The notes under the pieces were generated by a model that searched no databases, was not told where the DNA came from, and saw nothing but the letters and a program-made list of their open reading frames with translations. Below are positions 1 to 8,072 of a stretch of DNA of 64,000 bases, one piece after another. The stretch's first letter is position 1; each line of letters opens with the position of its first letter. The translations under genes were made by a program, and so were the position numbers. The stretch is from NCBI GenBank assembly GCA_964342465.1, contig CAYFFQ010000003.1, positions 1-64,000 of the forward strand, written 5' to 3'. The DNA is from MGIIb-Q1 sp964342465 (GTDB lineage Archaea > Thermoplasmatota > Poseidoniia > Poseidoniales > Thalassarchaeaceae).

Positions 1-19
1 GGCCGCCGCCGGCAGCAGT

Positions 20-895
20 TCAGACGGCGAGCCACTCACTCAGCGCCAACCCTATTCCAAACGAGATGAGGCTGACCACGATGAGCAGCCCCGCCATCTC
101 GAAAAATCGGTGCGCGAAGGAGACCTCCTCCACCACCGAGACATAGAAGTTGAAACAGGCGACTATCACCATTCCCACTACCAAAGTACAGACGAGAGCG
201 AGGATGTGTGGTTCCAACCCGTAGGTCAATCCGCCGTTGGGGTCAAAAATCAAGTAGGGAGCCACAAGGAGGAAGACCGTCAGCAGGTAAGCAACCGAGG
301 TGGCGAAAGCGGCAACGAATGGCGATGAGTCCTTTTTCTCACTACGACTTGAGAGGTATTCACTCGCCCCCATGGAGAAGGCGGCGGCTATTCCCGTCAC
401 CAACCCCGCAAGAGCAACCATCGTGAGGTCGCGAAAGGCGAAGGTTAGGCCTGCCAGCGCCCCAGTGAGTTCAATCAGCGCGTCGGACATTCCCAAGACG
501 ATGCTTCCAATGTACTTGAGGCGGTCTTCCCTGAGCATGCCTATCAGCCTCTCCTCATGCGAATCCTCCTCATCAGCGAGGTCGTCATACCCCAGTTTTC
601 GGTATTCCGTGGAGGCGTTCCTCTCTATTCTCTCCAACATCTTCACGGTGAAGGTTAGCCCGAGAAGAACTGCGAGTTGGGTGTGAAACCAGACCTTCCA
701 TCCGTACGGCTTGGCCACCCTGCCAGTCGCGTTGGCGAGGATCTCTTCATGTCGCTTCTCCTCTTCCGCTATCTCCTCGAGGATTTGCCGGTTGTGTTTG
801 TCTTTCTGGCGTCTTGCAAGTCGCTTGTAGACTTCTACTTCAGTCGCCTCCATCCGTTGGAGGGCGAATAGTCTGCGCTCGAGGCCGGCCGCCAT
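20..895 (-). CDS. Ferritin-like / VIT1-CCC1 fusion membrane protein (MbfA type)
   Basis: The 291-residue protein begins with a ferritin-like helical region (about residues 1-125) carrying paired acidic and histidine signatures (EEEKRHEE near 43 and EEDSHEE near 110), as expected for a di-iron carboxylate site. About five hydrophobic segments follow (roughly 128-153, 156-182, 192-216, 230-253, 263-287) in the pattern of the vacuolar iron transporter/CCC1 family. Known fusions of this kind (membrane-bound ferritin A) export iron and relieve iron or peroxide stress, so an iron exporter in the cytoplasmic membrane is the likely role. The gene is transcribed away from the repeat array upstream. 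No DtxR-like box like that of the feo operon is visible before it. Confidence 0.82.
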   Translation of the reverse strand: MAAGLERRLFALQRMEATEVEVYKRLARRQKDKHNRQILEEIAEEEKRHEEILANATGRVAKPYGWKVWFHTQLAVLLGLTFTVKMLERIERNASTEYRKLGYDDLADEEDSHEERLIGMLREDRLKYIGSIVLGMSDALIELTGALAGLTFAFRDLTMVALAGLVTGIAAAFSMGASEYLSSRSEKKDSSPFVAAFATSVAYLLTVFLLVAPYLIFDPNGGLTYGLEPHILALVCTLVVGMVIVACFNFYVSVVEEVSFAHRFFEMAGLLIVVSLISFGIGLALSEWLAV

Positions 896-904
896 CGAGA
901 AAGG

Positions 905-1414
905 CGAGAGGTGCGGCTCTCATCAATCCTCGTCCGGATGAATGGGCATTTTTCCTCAGAAGTCGGTGTCACCGGCGTGGGTGCGGCTACTCGGTGACGG
1001 TCTATTCCCATTGATTGCGGAGTTCACCATCACACGCGTGGGTGCGGCGGCGTGGTCATCGAATCGGCCTCAACCCAACTCAATCTGTCATCACAAGCGT
1101 GGGGGCAATTCGGTATCGAGTGCAGACCTTAGCGGTGCGATGCTCTGTCATCACACGAAGGTGCGGCGGCGTGGTCATCGAATCGGCCTCAACCCAACTC
1201 AGTCTGTCATCACACGCGTGGGGGCAATTCATGTCGAAACCTCTGATAGAGTCGTGCGGGATGTCTGTCATCACACGCGTGGGGGCAATTCGGTATCGAG
1301 TGCAGACCTTAGCGGTGCGATGCTCAGTCATCACACGCGTGGGGGCAATTCTCATCAATCCTCGTCCGGATTCGCAACATTTTTTCCGGGGTAGTTGTCA
1401 TCACAGGCGTGCGT
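905..1414. repeat. Spaced intergenic repeat array, 25-base core, period about 60
   Basis: This fills the gap between two divergent genes. A core beginning GTCATCACACGCGTGGGGGC occurs at about 1087, 1147 (truncated), 1206, 1267, 1327 and 1397 (truncated), with degenerate copies near 1026 and 968. Spacing is 59-62 bases, then 70. Intervening segments of about 35 bases are not unique: the segment after 1111 recurs after 1291, the segment after 1048 recurs after 1163, and the segment starting near 920 recurs in altered form after 1351. Larger blocks have therefore been duplicated. No cas genes are present. Confidence 0.85.
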
Positions 1415-1444
1415 TGCACTCAAAACGAATGAGAGGGGCGGGGA

Positions 1445-3412
1445 ATGGTGATGGATGAGGGTGAGGGGGGCATCCTTGATGCTGAAGTCGCCGATGAGAT
1501 TGAGGGTGAGGATGCTGATTCACGACTGGGGGATTCTCTTGTCGCGGTTCGGGAACGGCGGCAGTTGAACATCGCTGTCGGAGCCACAGTCGCATTCATC
1601 ATTCTGATGATGATGGTCGCTTCCTTCTTCCCAAGCGTACTGGTCAATGACCCGACTGATGGTGGAGAACAACACTGGTTGCCGCCTGTCGATGAACGGT
1701 CAGGCATGGAGTATCGCAACGACGATGTATTCAGCAGAGTGTCGTGGAACGGCTCTCACGGCATTGAGGAGGTGCGTTCAATCTATGTTCCCGTTGATAC
1801 CATCACCGCCGCTGACGGTGGCGCCGGCTTGACCGGCGGCGCTGAAATCCATCTCGGCCTCTGGCTACCTGAAATCGAAGGGTGCGATTGGGATTCTTTG
1901 GTCAGCAACGACACTTTGGCGGCTGATGGAGAGACTATCTGTGCGGTTCCAGTAATTTCGGAGATTGGCCCCTACTACAACGACGGCGATGTGGATGCCC
2001 TCACACCAGCGGACAGATTGGGTCGGTTTCTCATTGAGAACTTCGTGCCACACGGATTCGCTGTTGCACAGGTCTCCGTCTTCGGGACTGGTGAGAGCAA
2101 TCACTGCATGGACCTGATGGGTGATGATGAACAACGAGGTATTCACGCCGCGGTGGAATGGTTGGGTACTCAACCTTGGTCCAACGGGAATGTTGGAATC
2201 ATCGGTAAATCATACGACGGCTCAACGCCGTGGCAAGCAGCGGCGATGGGTTCATCACATCTGAAAACCATCGTCCCGATGTCAGGCCTCATCGGAGTCC
2301 ACGACCTGATGTGGCGTAACGGTAGCATGGAAGCGAGAGGTGCAATCATGCACAACGGAGTCTACGGAAGTTTCGGCCTCGATGGTGATTTGGAAGACGT
2401 TGAAAACGCCTGCGAAGGCTACCTCGAAGGCTACTATGCTGGAGTCGGCGCATACCTCGCCGGCGACAACTTGGCGTGGATGGGAAGTGACTACTGGGAG
2501 GAGAGAACCTTCCTCAACAAGGCATTGACGAACTACGGCGGTTCGGTCTACATCATCCATGGAATGCAGGACTGGAATGTCGACCCGCACATGGCCTTCC
2601 CCACCCACAACATCCTCATCGAAAACGGATTCGAGACCAAGGGGCTCTACGGGCAATGGGGGCACGACTACCCTGACCGGCAGGCTGGGCATGAAGGGTT
2701 GAGTAGCGGGCGTGGTGGTGAGGCGTATCCTTACACACTGCGCTGGGATTGGGCTGATGACCTGTTAGAATGGTTTGACTACTACCTTCGGGACATCGGG
2801 CCACAGCCCGCACTTCATGCGGAAATTCAGGATAACATGGGTGGCTGGCGAACTGAGAGCCAATACCCGCCCGAAGATGTCGAGTGGATGAGGTTCGGCC
2901 TCGATGAGTTCGAAGTTGATTCTGGTGGCACTACTGTGACTTCCACTTCTCAATTGGTAATTTCATCTTCCCAATTTGAAAATGAAACCCGTATAGTGGG
3001 TAATCCGACCCTGCATATCGATGCCACCACCTCACTCCTGCTCGGCGGGACGAGTGGGCACCTCGGTGTTGAGATGGTACTCGCCAGCAGTGGTATGCAC
3101 CTCGGTCATGCGGTGATGGACCTGCGATTCCATGGTGGCGGAAAGGAGGGTGAGGTTCTCTTCCCTGGACAGACCGTAAATGCAAAGATGGAGTTCTTCG
3201 GCATGGATGTGGTCATCCCTGCTGGTGATGGAATCCAATTGATAATCACCCAGACGACGGAGGATTATGTGCCAAGTCCGGTCTCCTTGACTCCGGTGTC
3301 GGTGGGTCTCACAAGCGCGAGTGTGCTCTCGCTCTCTGTTGTCAACCGCGACTGTTCAGACCTCTTCTTGCCGCCAATGCAAGAACCGTATCCTCAATGC
3401 CAAACGGAGTGA
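1445..3412 (+). CDS. CocE/NonD or X-Pro dipeptidyl-peptidase (S15) family hydrolase, membrane-anchored
   Basis: This 655-residue alpha/beta hydrolase has an acidic N-terminus, one membrane anchor at about 43-64 and then the catalytic domain. Ser256 in GIIGKSYDG is the expected nucleophile. Asp376 in HGMQDW and His407 in QWGHDYP are plausible acid and base partners. The C-terminal 150 residues form the beta-rich domain usual in the S15/CocE group. The anchor would place it outside the cytoplasm as a peptidase or ester/acyl hydrolase; the substrate cannot be read. The start follows a purine-rich GAGGGGCGGGG stretch. The last codons lie inside the first copy of the downstream 53-base repeat, so the C-terminus (MQEPYPQCQTE) is repeat-encoded. 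Confidence 0.8.
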   Translation: MVMDEGEGGILDAEVADEIEGEDADSRLGDSLVAVRERRQLNIAVGATVAFIILMMMVASFFPSVLVNDPTDGGEQHWLPPVDERSGMEYRNDDVFSRVSWNGSHGIEEVRSIYVPVDTITAADGGAGLTGGAEIHLGLWLPEIEGCDWDSLVSNDTLAADGETICAVPVISEIGPYYNDGDVDALTPADRLGRFLIENFVPHGFAVAQVSVFGTGESNHCMDLMGDDEQRGIHAAVEWLGTQPWSNGNVGIIGKSYDGSTPWQAAAMGSSHLKTIVPMSGLIGVHDLMWRNGSMEARGAIMHNGVYGSFGLDGDLEDVENACEGYLEGYYAGVGAYLAGDNLAWMGSDYWEERTFLNKALTNYGGSVYIIHGMQDWNVDPHMAFPTHNILIENGFETKGLYGQWGHDYPDRQAGHEGLSSGRGGEAYPYTLRWDWADDLLEWFDYYLRDIGPQPALHAEIQDNMGGWRTESQYPPEDVEWMRFGLDEFEVDSGGTTVTSTSQLVISSSQFENETRIVGNPTLHIDATTSLLLGGTSGHLGVEMVLASSGMHLGHAVMDLRFHGGGKEGEVLFPGQTVNAKMEFFGMDVVIPAGDGIQLIITQTTEDYVPSPVSLTPVSVGLTSASVLSLSVVNRDCSDLFLPPMQEPYPQCQTE

Positions 3413-3628
3413 CCGCCAAAGGGAAGCCGATGCAAGAACCGTATCCCCGATGCCAAACGGAGTGACCGCCAAAGGGAAGCCAATGCAAGAACCGTATCCT
3501 CAATGCCAAACGGAGTGACCGCCAAAGGGAAGCCGATGCAAGAACCGTATCCCCGATGCCAAACGGAGTGACCGCCAAAGGGAAGCCAATGCAAGAACCG
3601 TATCCTCAATGCCAAACGGAGTGACCGC
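3377..3628. repeat. Tandem repeat, 53-base unit, alternating two-type order
   Basis: Copies start at 3377, 3430, 3483, 3536 and 3589 (the last partial), an exact 53-base period. Units alternate: copies 1, 3 and 5 read TATCCTCAATGCC, copies 2 and 4 read TATCCCCGATGCC. This indicates growth by duplication of a 106-base pair of units. Copy 1 encodes the end of the upstream hydrolase. Because 53 is not a multiple of 3, later copies are out of frame. The remaining stretch to 3736 is AT-richer (3660-3725) and probably holds the promoter of the next gene; no other gene is visible there. Confidence 0.93.
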
Positions 3629-3736
3629 GAGAGGCTAACCCATCCTTGAACCTCAATCTCAACATGGCGATTTGGTGCGTTTTGTAGATATTTACCGCAG
3701 CTGATTTTCAGAAATAGATTTGAAAACCCCCAAGAC

Positions 3737-4327
3737 ATGCAAGGGTGTATGCAGGGGGCACCTCAAGACCAAGGATTACCGTCCCAGCAGTTAGGTGGGC
3801 AGGTCTTTCAGGGTGCCGGCGGAACTGCAAATCCCTACGGTGGACCGATGGTCCATGCCGGGCCACCCAACCAAGCGGCTAAGGTGATAGGAATCCTGTT
3901 GATGGTCTATGGCGGATTCTCCATCCTCTCCGGTCTTGCCTCAGCCTTGGGGGGTGGCTACCTTAACGAATGGCTGACCGACATCGGCGGAGCCGGTTCA
4001 GAAGAATATCTGACACCGACATGGGTCTATGTTGTTCAAGGGGTACTCGGTTCATTGACCGGTGCGGCCTACATGTATTCAGGTTGGCTGATACAGGAAT
4101 ACAAGAAAAAGGGTATCTGGTTCGCTTGGGGTGTTCTCGCCGTCGCTTGGGTACTCGGAATCGTTGTGACGGCTTTGACTCCGATGCCGAACACACCGGA
4201 AATGGATAGTGAGACCATGAGATTGGTATCTATCGGTTCGGCAGGTGTGTGTGGCCTCTTCGGTGCTGCCTTCTGCGGCCTCATTTTGGCCATTCCTCTT
4301 TTCATAACGAACAATGGCATGGATTGA
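3737..4327 (+). CDS. Small multi-pass membrane protein, unknown function
   Basis: The 196-residue protein has a Gln/Gly/Pro-rich N-terminal tail (1-45) and about four hydrophobic segments (near 50-72, 97-118, 127-148, 168-190). No family motif is recognised. The low-complexity tail followed by a four-helix bundle recurs in many archaeal and bacterial membrane proteins without a known job. It converges on truD with an 80-base gap. A second in-frame ATG five codons downstream is an alternative start. Confidence 0.6.
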   Translation: MQGCMQGAPQDQGLPSQQLGGQVFQGAGGTANPYGGPMVHAGPPNQAAKVIGILLMVYGGFSILSGLASALGGGYLNEWLTDIGGAGSEEYLTPTWVYVVQGVLGSLTGAAYMYSGWLIQEYKKKGIWFAWGVLAVAWVLGIVVTALTPMPNTPEMDSETMRLVSIGSAGVCGLFGAAFCGLILAIPLFITNNGMD

Positions 4328-4406
4328 TTCACCACCTTTGAGCATCTGTGGGGAAGAGCCGCCCCTCCCGAAGACAGGTCTGGACGGACATTGGAGTGGA
4401 GAAAGT

Positions 4407-5765
4407 TCAGTGAAAGAGGCGTTTGACAAGAACGGTTGCATAAGCGCCGGGTGGAAGTTCAAAATCAAGTGTCACCTTCCATCTTTTCCCTCGCCGTTTC
4501 CTCATCTCATCGACCTCCTCCTCTTCAGCGGTGACGGGGGTGCGAACCATGACGGGACGATGATGGCCGGAAAGGTGTTGGTCAATCACACTCAGGTTAA
4601 GGTCAGAATGGGGTAATTGCAGTGTTTCAGGTAGATTCTGGAGAATCACCTCAATTCGCTCGACCAAGTTTCTCTTCGGTTTGCCTCGCTTGCCGCTCGG
4701 CACTTCGGGGAAGTAGAGTGGGCCACCCACCCCGATTTCCACCTCGCGCATGAGATGTGAGGGGAGGTGTTCGTGCAGGAGTTCGGAAAGATGGGCGTTC
4801 CATTCGCTGGATTGCCATGCAGAGAGCCACAGCCCTCTGATGTCGTATGGCATCGCCATGTAGACTCTGCGCCAGAGTTCTTGGGCGGTGGCCCCCGTTT
4901 CCGTGGCGCGATTATAGGCTCTGATGAGTTTCTGATGCGGCCTGTGCTCGAGTTTCAAATCACCGACCTCAGGCCATTTCTCAGCCATCACACGCTTGTC
5001 GCGGCGTCGGTCGGAGCGGTCGGATTTGTTGCGCCGCGTCAGAGTGAGTTTCATCGCCGATTCATAGTCTCCTACGACGATATACTCGCCGGGCAACTCG
5101 CCTGCAACCTCCGAGCCGAACCGCTGAGTGTCGAACCAGTTCGGCCAGCCGTGAATGTTGGCCTGCTCAAGCCGGCGAGGAAGTCTGTCAATCTGTTCGC
5201 GGGTGATGTCTCGGACGACTATCCTGAACCGATTTGATTCATGGCTGCCACTGCGGAGTTTTTCGGCCGAACCACCCAGCAGAGTCAGTCTCCAACCATC
5301 ACCGTCGCTGAAACCGCCAAACTCCTCGGAATCTGCTTCTCCGCCAAAATCCTCGGAATCTGGCTCGTTGCCAACCTCTCTGAACCCGTCTTGAGCCTCG
5401 GAATCTGCTTCTTCCCCAATCTCGCCATCATCCCTGAAATCACCACCATCTCCTATGGATTGACCGATTTCAGTCGGCAGACCCTTTCCTCGACCCCGAG
5501 GAAGTGAAACGAGTTGGCTCGTCACCGCATGCCTGTCCTTCAATCCCGACAACCCGAAGGAGCGGCGAGGGAGCGACAGTTCTCGCGAAAGGCGAGCGAG
5601 AAGGGAAATTGTGTCATGCCCCTTCTTCTCTAGACGGTAGAGGCGGTGTTCCATCTCTTTCCACCCTTCATCTGTGGCCGGCGTTGGCCCACCAGTCTCC
5701 GTGACTCGGAAGTCCTCTGGGAGGAGACGTAGTTTCACCACGGATTTACAGCCCCCATACACCAT
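4407..5765 (-). CDS. truD: tRNA pseudouridine(13) synthase TruD
   Basis: TruD isomerises uridine 13 of certain tRNAs to pseudouridine. The 452-residue protein has the family signature SGLKDRHAVTSQ with the catalytic Asp77. It also has the N-terminal EDFRVTE-like strand and the later NWFDTQRFG motif (around 210) typical of TruD/Pus7. An acidic, repetitive insert of about 60 residues (roughly 105-165, rich in Glu, Asp, Gly and Ser) sits between the catalytic motif and the rest of the core and is not typical of the family. The gene appears monocistronic. Confidence 0.93.
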   Translation of the reverse strand: MVYGGCKSVVKLRLLPEDFRVTETGGPTPATDEGWKEMEHRLYRLEKKGHDTISLLARLSRELSLPRRSFGLSGLKDRHAVTSQLVSLPRGRGKGLPTEIGQSIGDGGDFRDDGEIGEEADSEAQDGFREVGNEPDSEDFGGEADSEEFGGFSDGDGWRLTLLGGSAEKLRSGSHESNRFRIVVRDITREQIDRLPRRLEQANIHGWPNWFDTQRFGSEVAGELPGEYIVVGDYESAMKLTLTRRNKSDRSDRRRDKRVMAEKWPEVGDLKLEHRPHQKLIRAYNRATETGATAQELWRRVYMAMPYDIRGLWLSAWQSSEWNAHLSELLHEHLPSHLMREVEIGVGGPLYFPEVPSGKRGKPKRNLVERIEVILQNLPETLQLPHSDLNLSVIDQHLSGHHRPVMVRTPVTAEEEEVDEMRKRRGKRWKVTLDFELPPGAYATVLVKRLFH

Positions 5766-5893
5766 GCGATTCGGAATGTGAATGCTTGGCCATCAAATCA
5801 ACTCACTCCACCGCGGTGTATCCAGCCGAGATGGTGACCCGCTATTGGAATCATGGGTGAATTCCGCCTCTGTTTTCATGATAACTGTTCTGA

Positions 5894-6676
5894 ATGAAAA
5901 GGCGAAATGTTGTAAATAATCCGGTGAGCGAAAGGGGTGTGGATAGAGCGAGTAGTGGGGTGCAGCGCCTCTCTGTGCCAGAGAGAGTCATCGGGGGAAA
6001 GCCGACTCTTTACCTGTTTCAATCGTGTCCATTCTGCTGGAAGGTGCGCGCCCTGCTATCCCACAAAGGTGTCGATTTTCACACGGTCGAAGTCGACCCG
6101 ATGAAGAAAGGGGAACTCGCTTGGTCGGAGTGGACTGCTGTACCGGTTTTCGTCGATAGTGATGGCACACAAGTAAATGATTCGAACGACATTCTTCACT
6201 ACATCAACAGCAACTTCGAAGGAGGAAACATCTTCCCCGATTCGGGAGAGGACAGCCACCAAGATGAGTGGATGGATTTCAGTGGTGGGGTGCTCGGAAA
6301 ATCAATTGTTCCGGTGATTTACAGTTCCTATGGCGCATCTCGGAAGGCTCTCTCCTATGTCTCTGAAGTGGAAAGTTTCAGTAGATTCCAGAAGTGGAAA
6401 GCGGTCTGGCTGGGGGGTGTGGTGATGCGGATGGTCGGAAAGAGCCGAGGAAAGATGTTCGACCTGCCTCCGGACGAGAACCTGCTCCACCAAATGAATG
6501 AGATGAGTGGCGGGATGAACGGGGATTTCTTCGGCGGGGAAGTTCCCAACGGTGCCGATTGGGCGAACTACGGTATATTGCGGGCTATGAAGGGACTGAA
6601 CGGTCACGAACTGGTCACCACCCATTCTGTCGTTGGTCCGTGGTTCGAGCGAATGCGGGTTGAGTGTGGTCTGTAG
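5894..6676 (+). CDS. Glutaredoxin/GST-like protein (prostaglandin E synthase 2-like fold)
   Basis: The 260-residue protein carries a thioredoxin-fold domain with a redox-type CPFC motif (Cys45, Cys48) after a 35-residue N-terminal extension. The sequence AVPVFVDSDG then follows, with the cis-proline expected of glutaredoxin/GST domains, and a helical C-terminal half as in glutathione S-transferases. The arrangement resembles the membrane-associated PGES-2 group, in which CPFC sits in a GST N-domain. It is probably a thiol oxidoreductase or transferase; the thiol partner is unknown. No transmembrane segment is obvious. Confidence 0.75.
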   Translation: MKRRNVVNNPVSERGVDRASSGVQRLSVPERVIGGKPTLYLFQSCPFCWKVRALLSHKGVDFHTVEVDPMKKGELAWSEWTAVPVFVDSDGTQVNDSNDILHYINSNFEGGNIFPDSGEDSHQDEWMDFSGGVLGKSIVPVIYSSYGASRKALSYVSEVESFSRFQKWKAVWLGGVVMRMVGKSRGKMFDLPPDENLLHQMNEMSGGMNGDFFGGEVPNGADWANYGILRAMKGLNGHELVTTHSVVGPWFERMRVECGL

Positions 6677-6698
6677 TCACACTCTCTCGGCAGTAGGG

Positions 6699-6833
6699 GG
6701 GGCGCGGTGCGCTCATCATGCGGCGGGGTTCAGATGGCGCGGTGCGCCTGTCGCCCGGTGGGGCACGAAGTTTTGCTTCGAAGAGGAAGCGGGGAAGGGG
6801 CGCGGTGCGCTTGTCGCCCGGTGGGGTTCAGTA
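6699..6833. repeat. Short intergenic repeat array (GGCGCGGTGCGC units)
   Basis: In the gap between converging genes, GGCGCGGTGCGC occurs at 6701 (shortened surroundings), 6736 and 6799. The last two extend to TGTCGCCCGGTGGGG, 63 bases apart. GGGGTTCAG follows the first and third copies. The array overlaps the last bases of the minus-strand gene that ends at 6828. It is much smaller than the other arrays. Confidence 0.75.
6766..6780. other. Perfect short hairpin inside the convergent gap
   Basis: CGAAG-TTTTG-CTTCG forms a five-base-pair stem with a five-base loop containing four T. It lies between two copies of the repeat and between two converging genes. A role in 3'-end formation is possible but unproven, and archaeal terminators do not normally need hairpins. 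Confidence 0.35.
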
Positions 6834-7673
6834 TGACTGCGGTTTTGGCAGTGCAAAGGTCAGTGCAAAGGCGAGAAGTCCGAAACAACAGGCAGAGGAG
6901 TATGGCCCTTGACTGAAGAAGAGGAGGATGGCGGCCATCCGCAGCATTCCGCGGTTGTTGCTCCTGTATCCCATCACCGTGGCAGCGAGGCCGATTAAGG
7001 CGATTCCTGCGAATCCTACTCCGACCATCACATAGATTCCCGCTGCCGATGAATCGTAGAGTTCCAATTCGTTCTTCGCCTCGTACGGGACATGGTTGAT
7101 GAATGAGCCATCGGAACTCTCCTCGGCGAATGTCTCATCACTTGGAAAAACCAATGTCAGTGAGGTGAACCCTGTCGGCTCGAAACTCACTTTTGGTGGT
7201 GGATTGAGCAGCACGAGGTGTTGAACCATCTGGGCTGTCCCTCGGGAGCCGTTGGCGATCAGCAACACTTGGACTCCGGGGTCCAACTCATCGATACGGA
7301 AGTTGCCGTTGTCGTCGGTCGTGTTCGCCTTATCGAATACCACCCCATCTTCTCTCTCCACGGTCACTTGAACGATGTGATTCGGAGCCGGTTGGCCGTT
7401 CTCATATACGACCTGCCCGAGCAGAGTGGCGCTTCCAGCAGGAGCAGCCTGCGCGTCCATGTTGATGAATCGTCTGTGGCGTATCAAGCCCGAATCGCCC
7501 TCTATGTAGTCGATACCGTTGGCGAAACCGAGCATCGAAGTGGTGATGAGTAGAAGTGCGAGCCAGAACACCATCGGGTGGCGAGCCATCTCGGAGGGTA
7601 GGGTGATACGCGCTGAACTGGATATGAAAACCGTCGACTCCGCTTCCACTTCAGGGAGTGGTGTGGGATTCAT
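6828..7673 (-). CDS. Membrane protein with carboxypeptidase-regulatory-like (Ig-fold) domain
   Basis: Starting at the ATG at 7673, preceded by AGGGAGCGAG, gives 281 residues; a longer frame to 7862 would overlap pcc1 and is not favoured. One hydrophobic segment lies near residues 32-52. An extracellular beta-sandwich follows (about 80-175) with GQVVYENGQPAPNHIVQVTV and later DDNGNFRIDELDPG, the signature of CarboxypepD_reg-like domains. Two hydrophobic segments form the C-terminus. The topology suggests a surface-exposed domain held by the membrane. No enzymatic motif is visible. Confidence 0.68.
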   Translation of the reverse strand: MNPTPLPEVEAESTVFISSSARITLPSEMARHPMVFWLALLLITTSMLGFANGIDYIEGDSGLIRHRRFINMDAQAAPAGSATLLGQVVYENGQPAPNHIVQVTVEREDGVVFDKANTTDDNGNFRIDELDPGVQVLLIANGSRGTAQMVQHLVLLNPPPKVSFEPTGFTSLTLVFPSDETFAEESSDGSFINHVPYEAKNELELYDSSAAGIYVMVGVGFAGIALIGLAATVMGYRSNNRGMLRMAAILLFFSQGPYSSACCFGLLAFALTFALPKPQSY

Positions 7674-7820
7674 CTCGCTCCCTGACGCTGGTTCTAGAGA
7701 GGCGGAAGGGGGTTCCGACTGTGCGCCCGTAATCTCGCTCACCACTCCGTGGAAGTGGTGTCGGTTTATCCACTCTTCCGACCGGAGATGAGAAGAGTGG
7801 GGGGCGTTCAGGAGTGTTTG

Positions 7821-8057
7821 ATGTACAGTGTGGAAGTCGTATGGCGTGGCCAGCCAGACCATGCTGATGCTCTGGAGAAGGCGATTTCACCTGATGATGC
7901 TGATGATTTCTCCATCCACATGACGGTGCGGGATGAAGAGGCGGAATTGTGCGTTCGGGTTTCTTCGGGTTCCCTAGCCTCACTGAAGGCGACGATTGAC
8001 GACATCCTCGCCTGCCTCTCTGCAGCAGAAGGTACCTTGGATGCCGTACTTCGGTAA
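7821..8057 (+). CDS. pcc1: KEOPS complex subunit Pcc1
   Basis: Pcc1 is the dimerising subunit of KEOPS, which makes N6-threonylcarbamoyladenosine at position 37 of ANN-decoding tRNAs. The 78-residue product matches the family in size and in the C-terminal pattern SLASLKATIDDILACLSAAEGTL, with an alternating hydrophobic strand before it. The ATG at 7821 follows AGGAGTG at 7811, which favours it over the longer frame from 7749. It is closely followed by nadC, so co-transcription is likely. Other KEOPS subunits are not in the window. Confidence 0.8.
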   Translation: MYSVEVVWRGQPDHADALEKAISPDDADDFSIHMTVRDEEAELCVRVSSGSLASLKATIDDILACLSAAEGTLDAVLR

Positions 8058-8072
8058 TCTGGATTTTCTCCT

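Noticed and set aside
968..1414. A CRISPR array
   Set aside because: Two inserts occur twice, repeat copies are uneven and degraded, and there are no cas genes in 64 kb. Called a spaced repeat array instead.
1015..1458. Open frames through the first array
   Set aside because: They consist mostly of translated repeats and lack start signals; no homology is evident.
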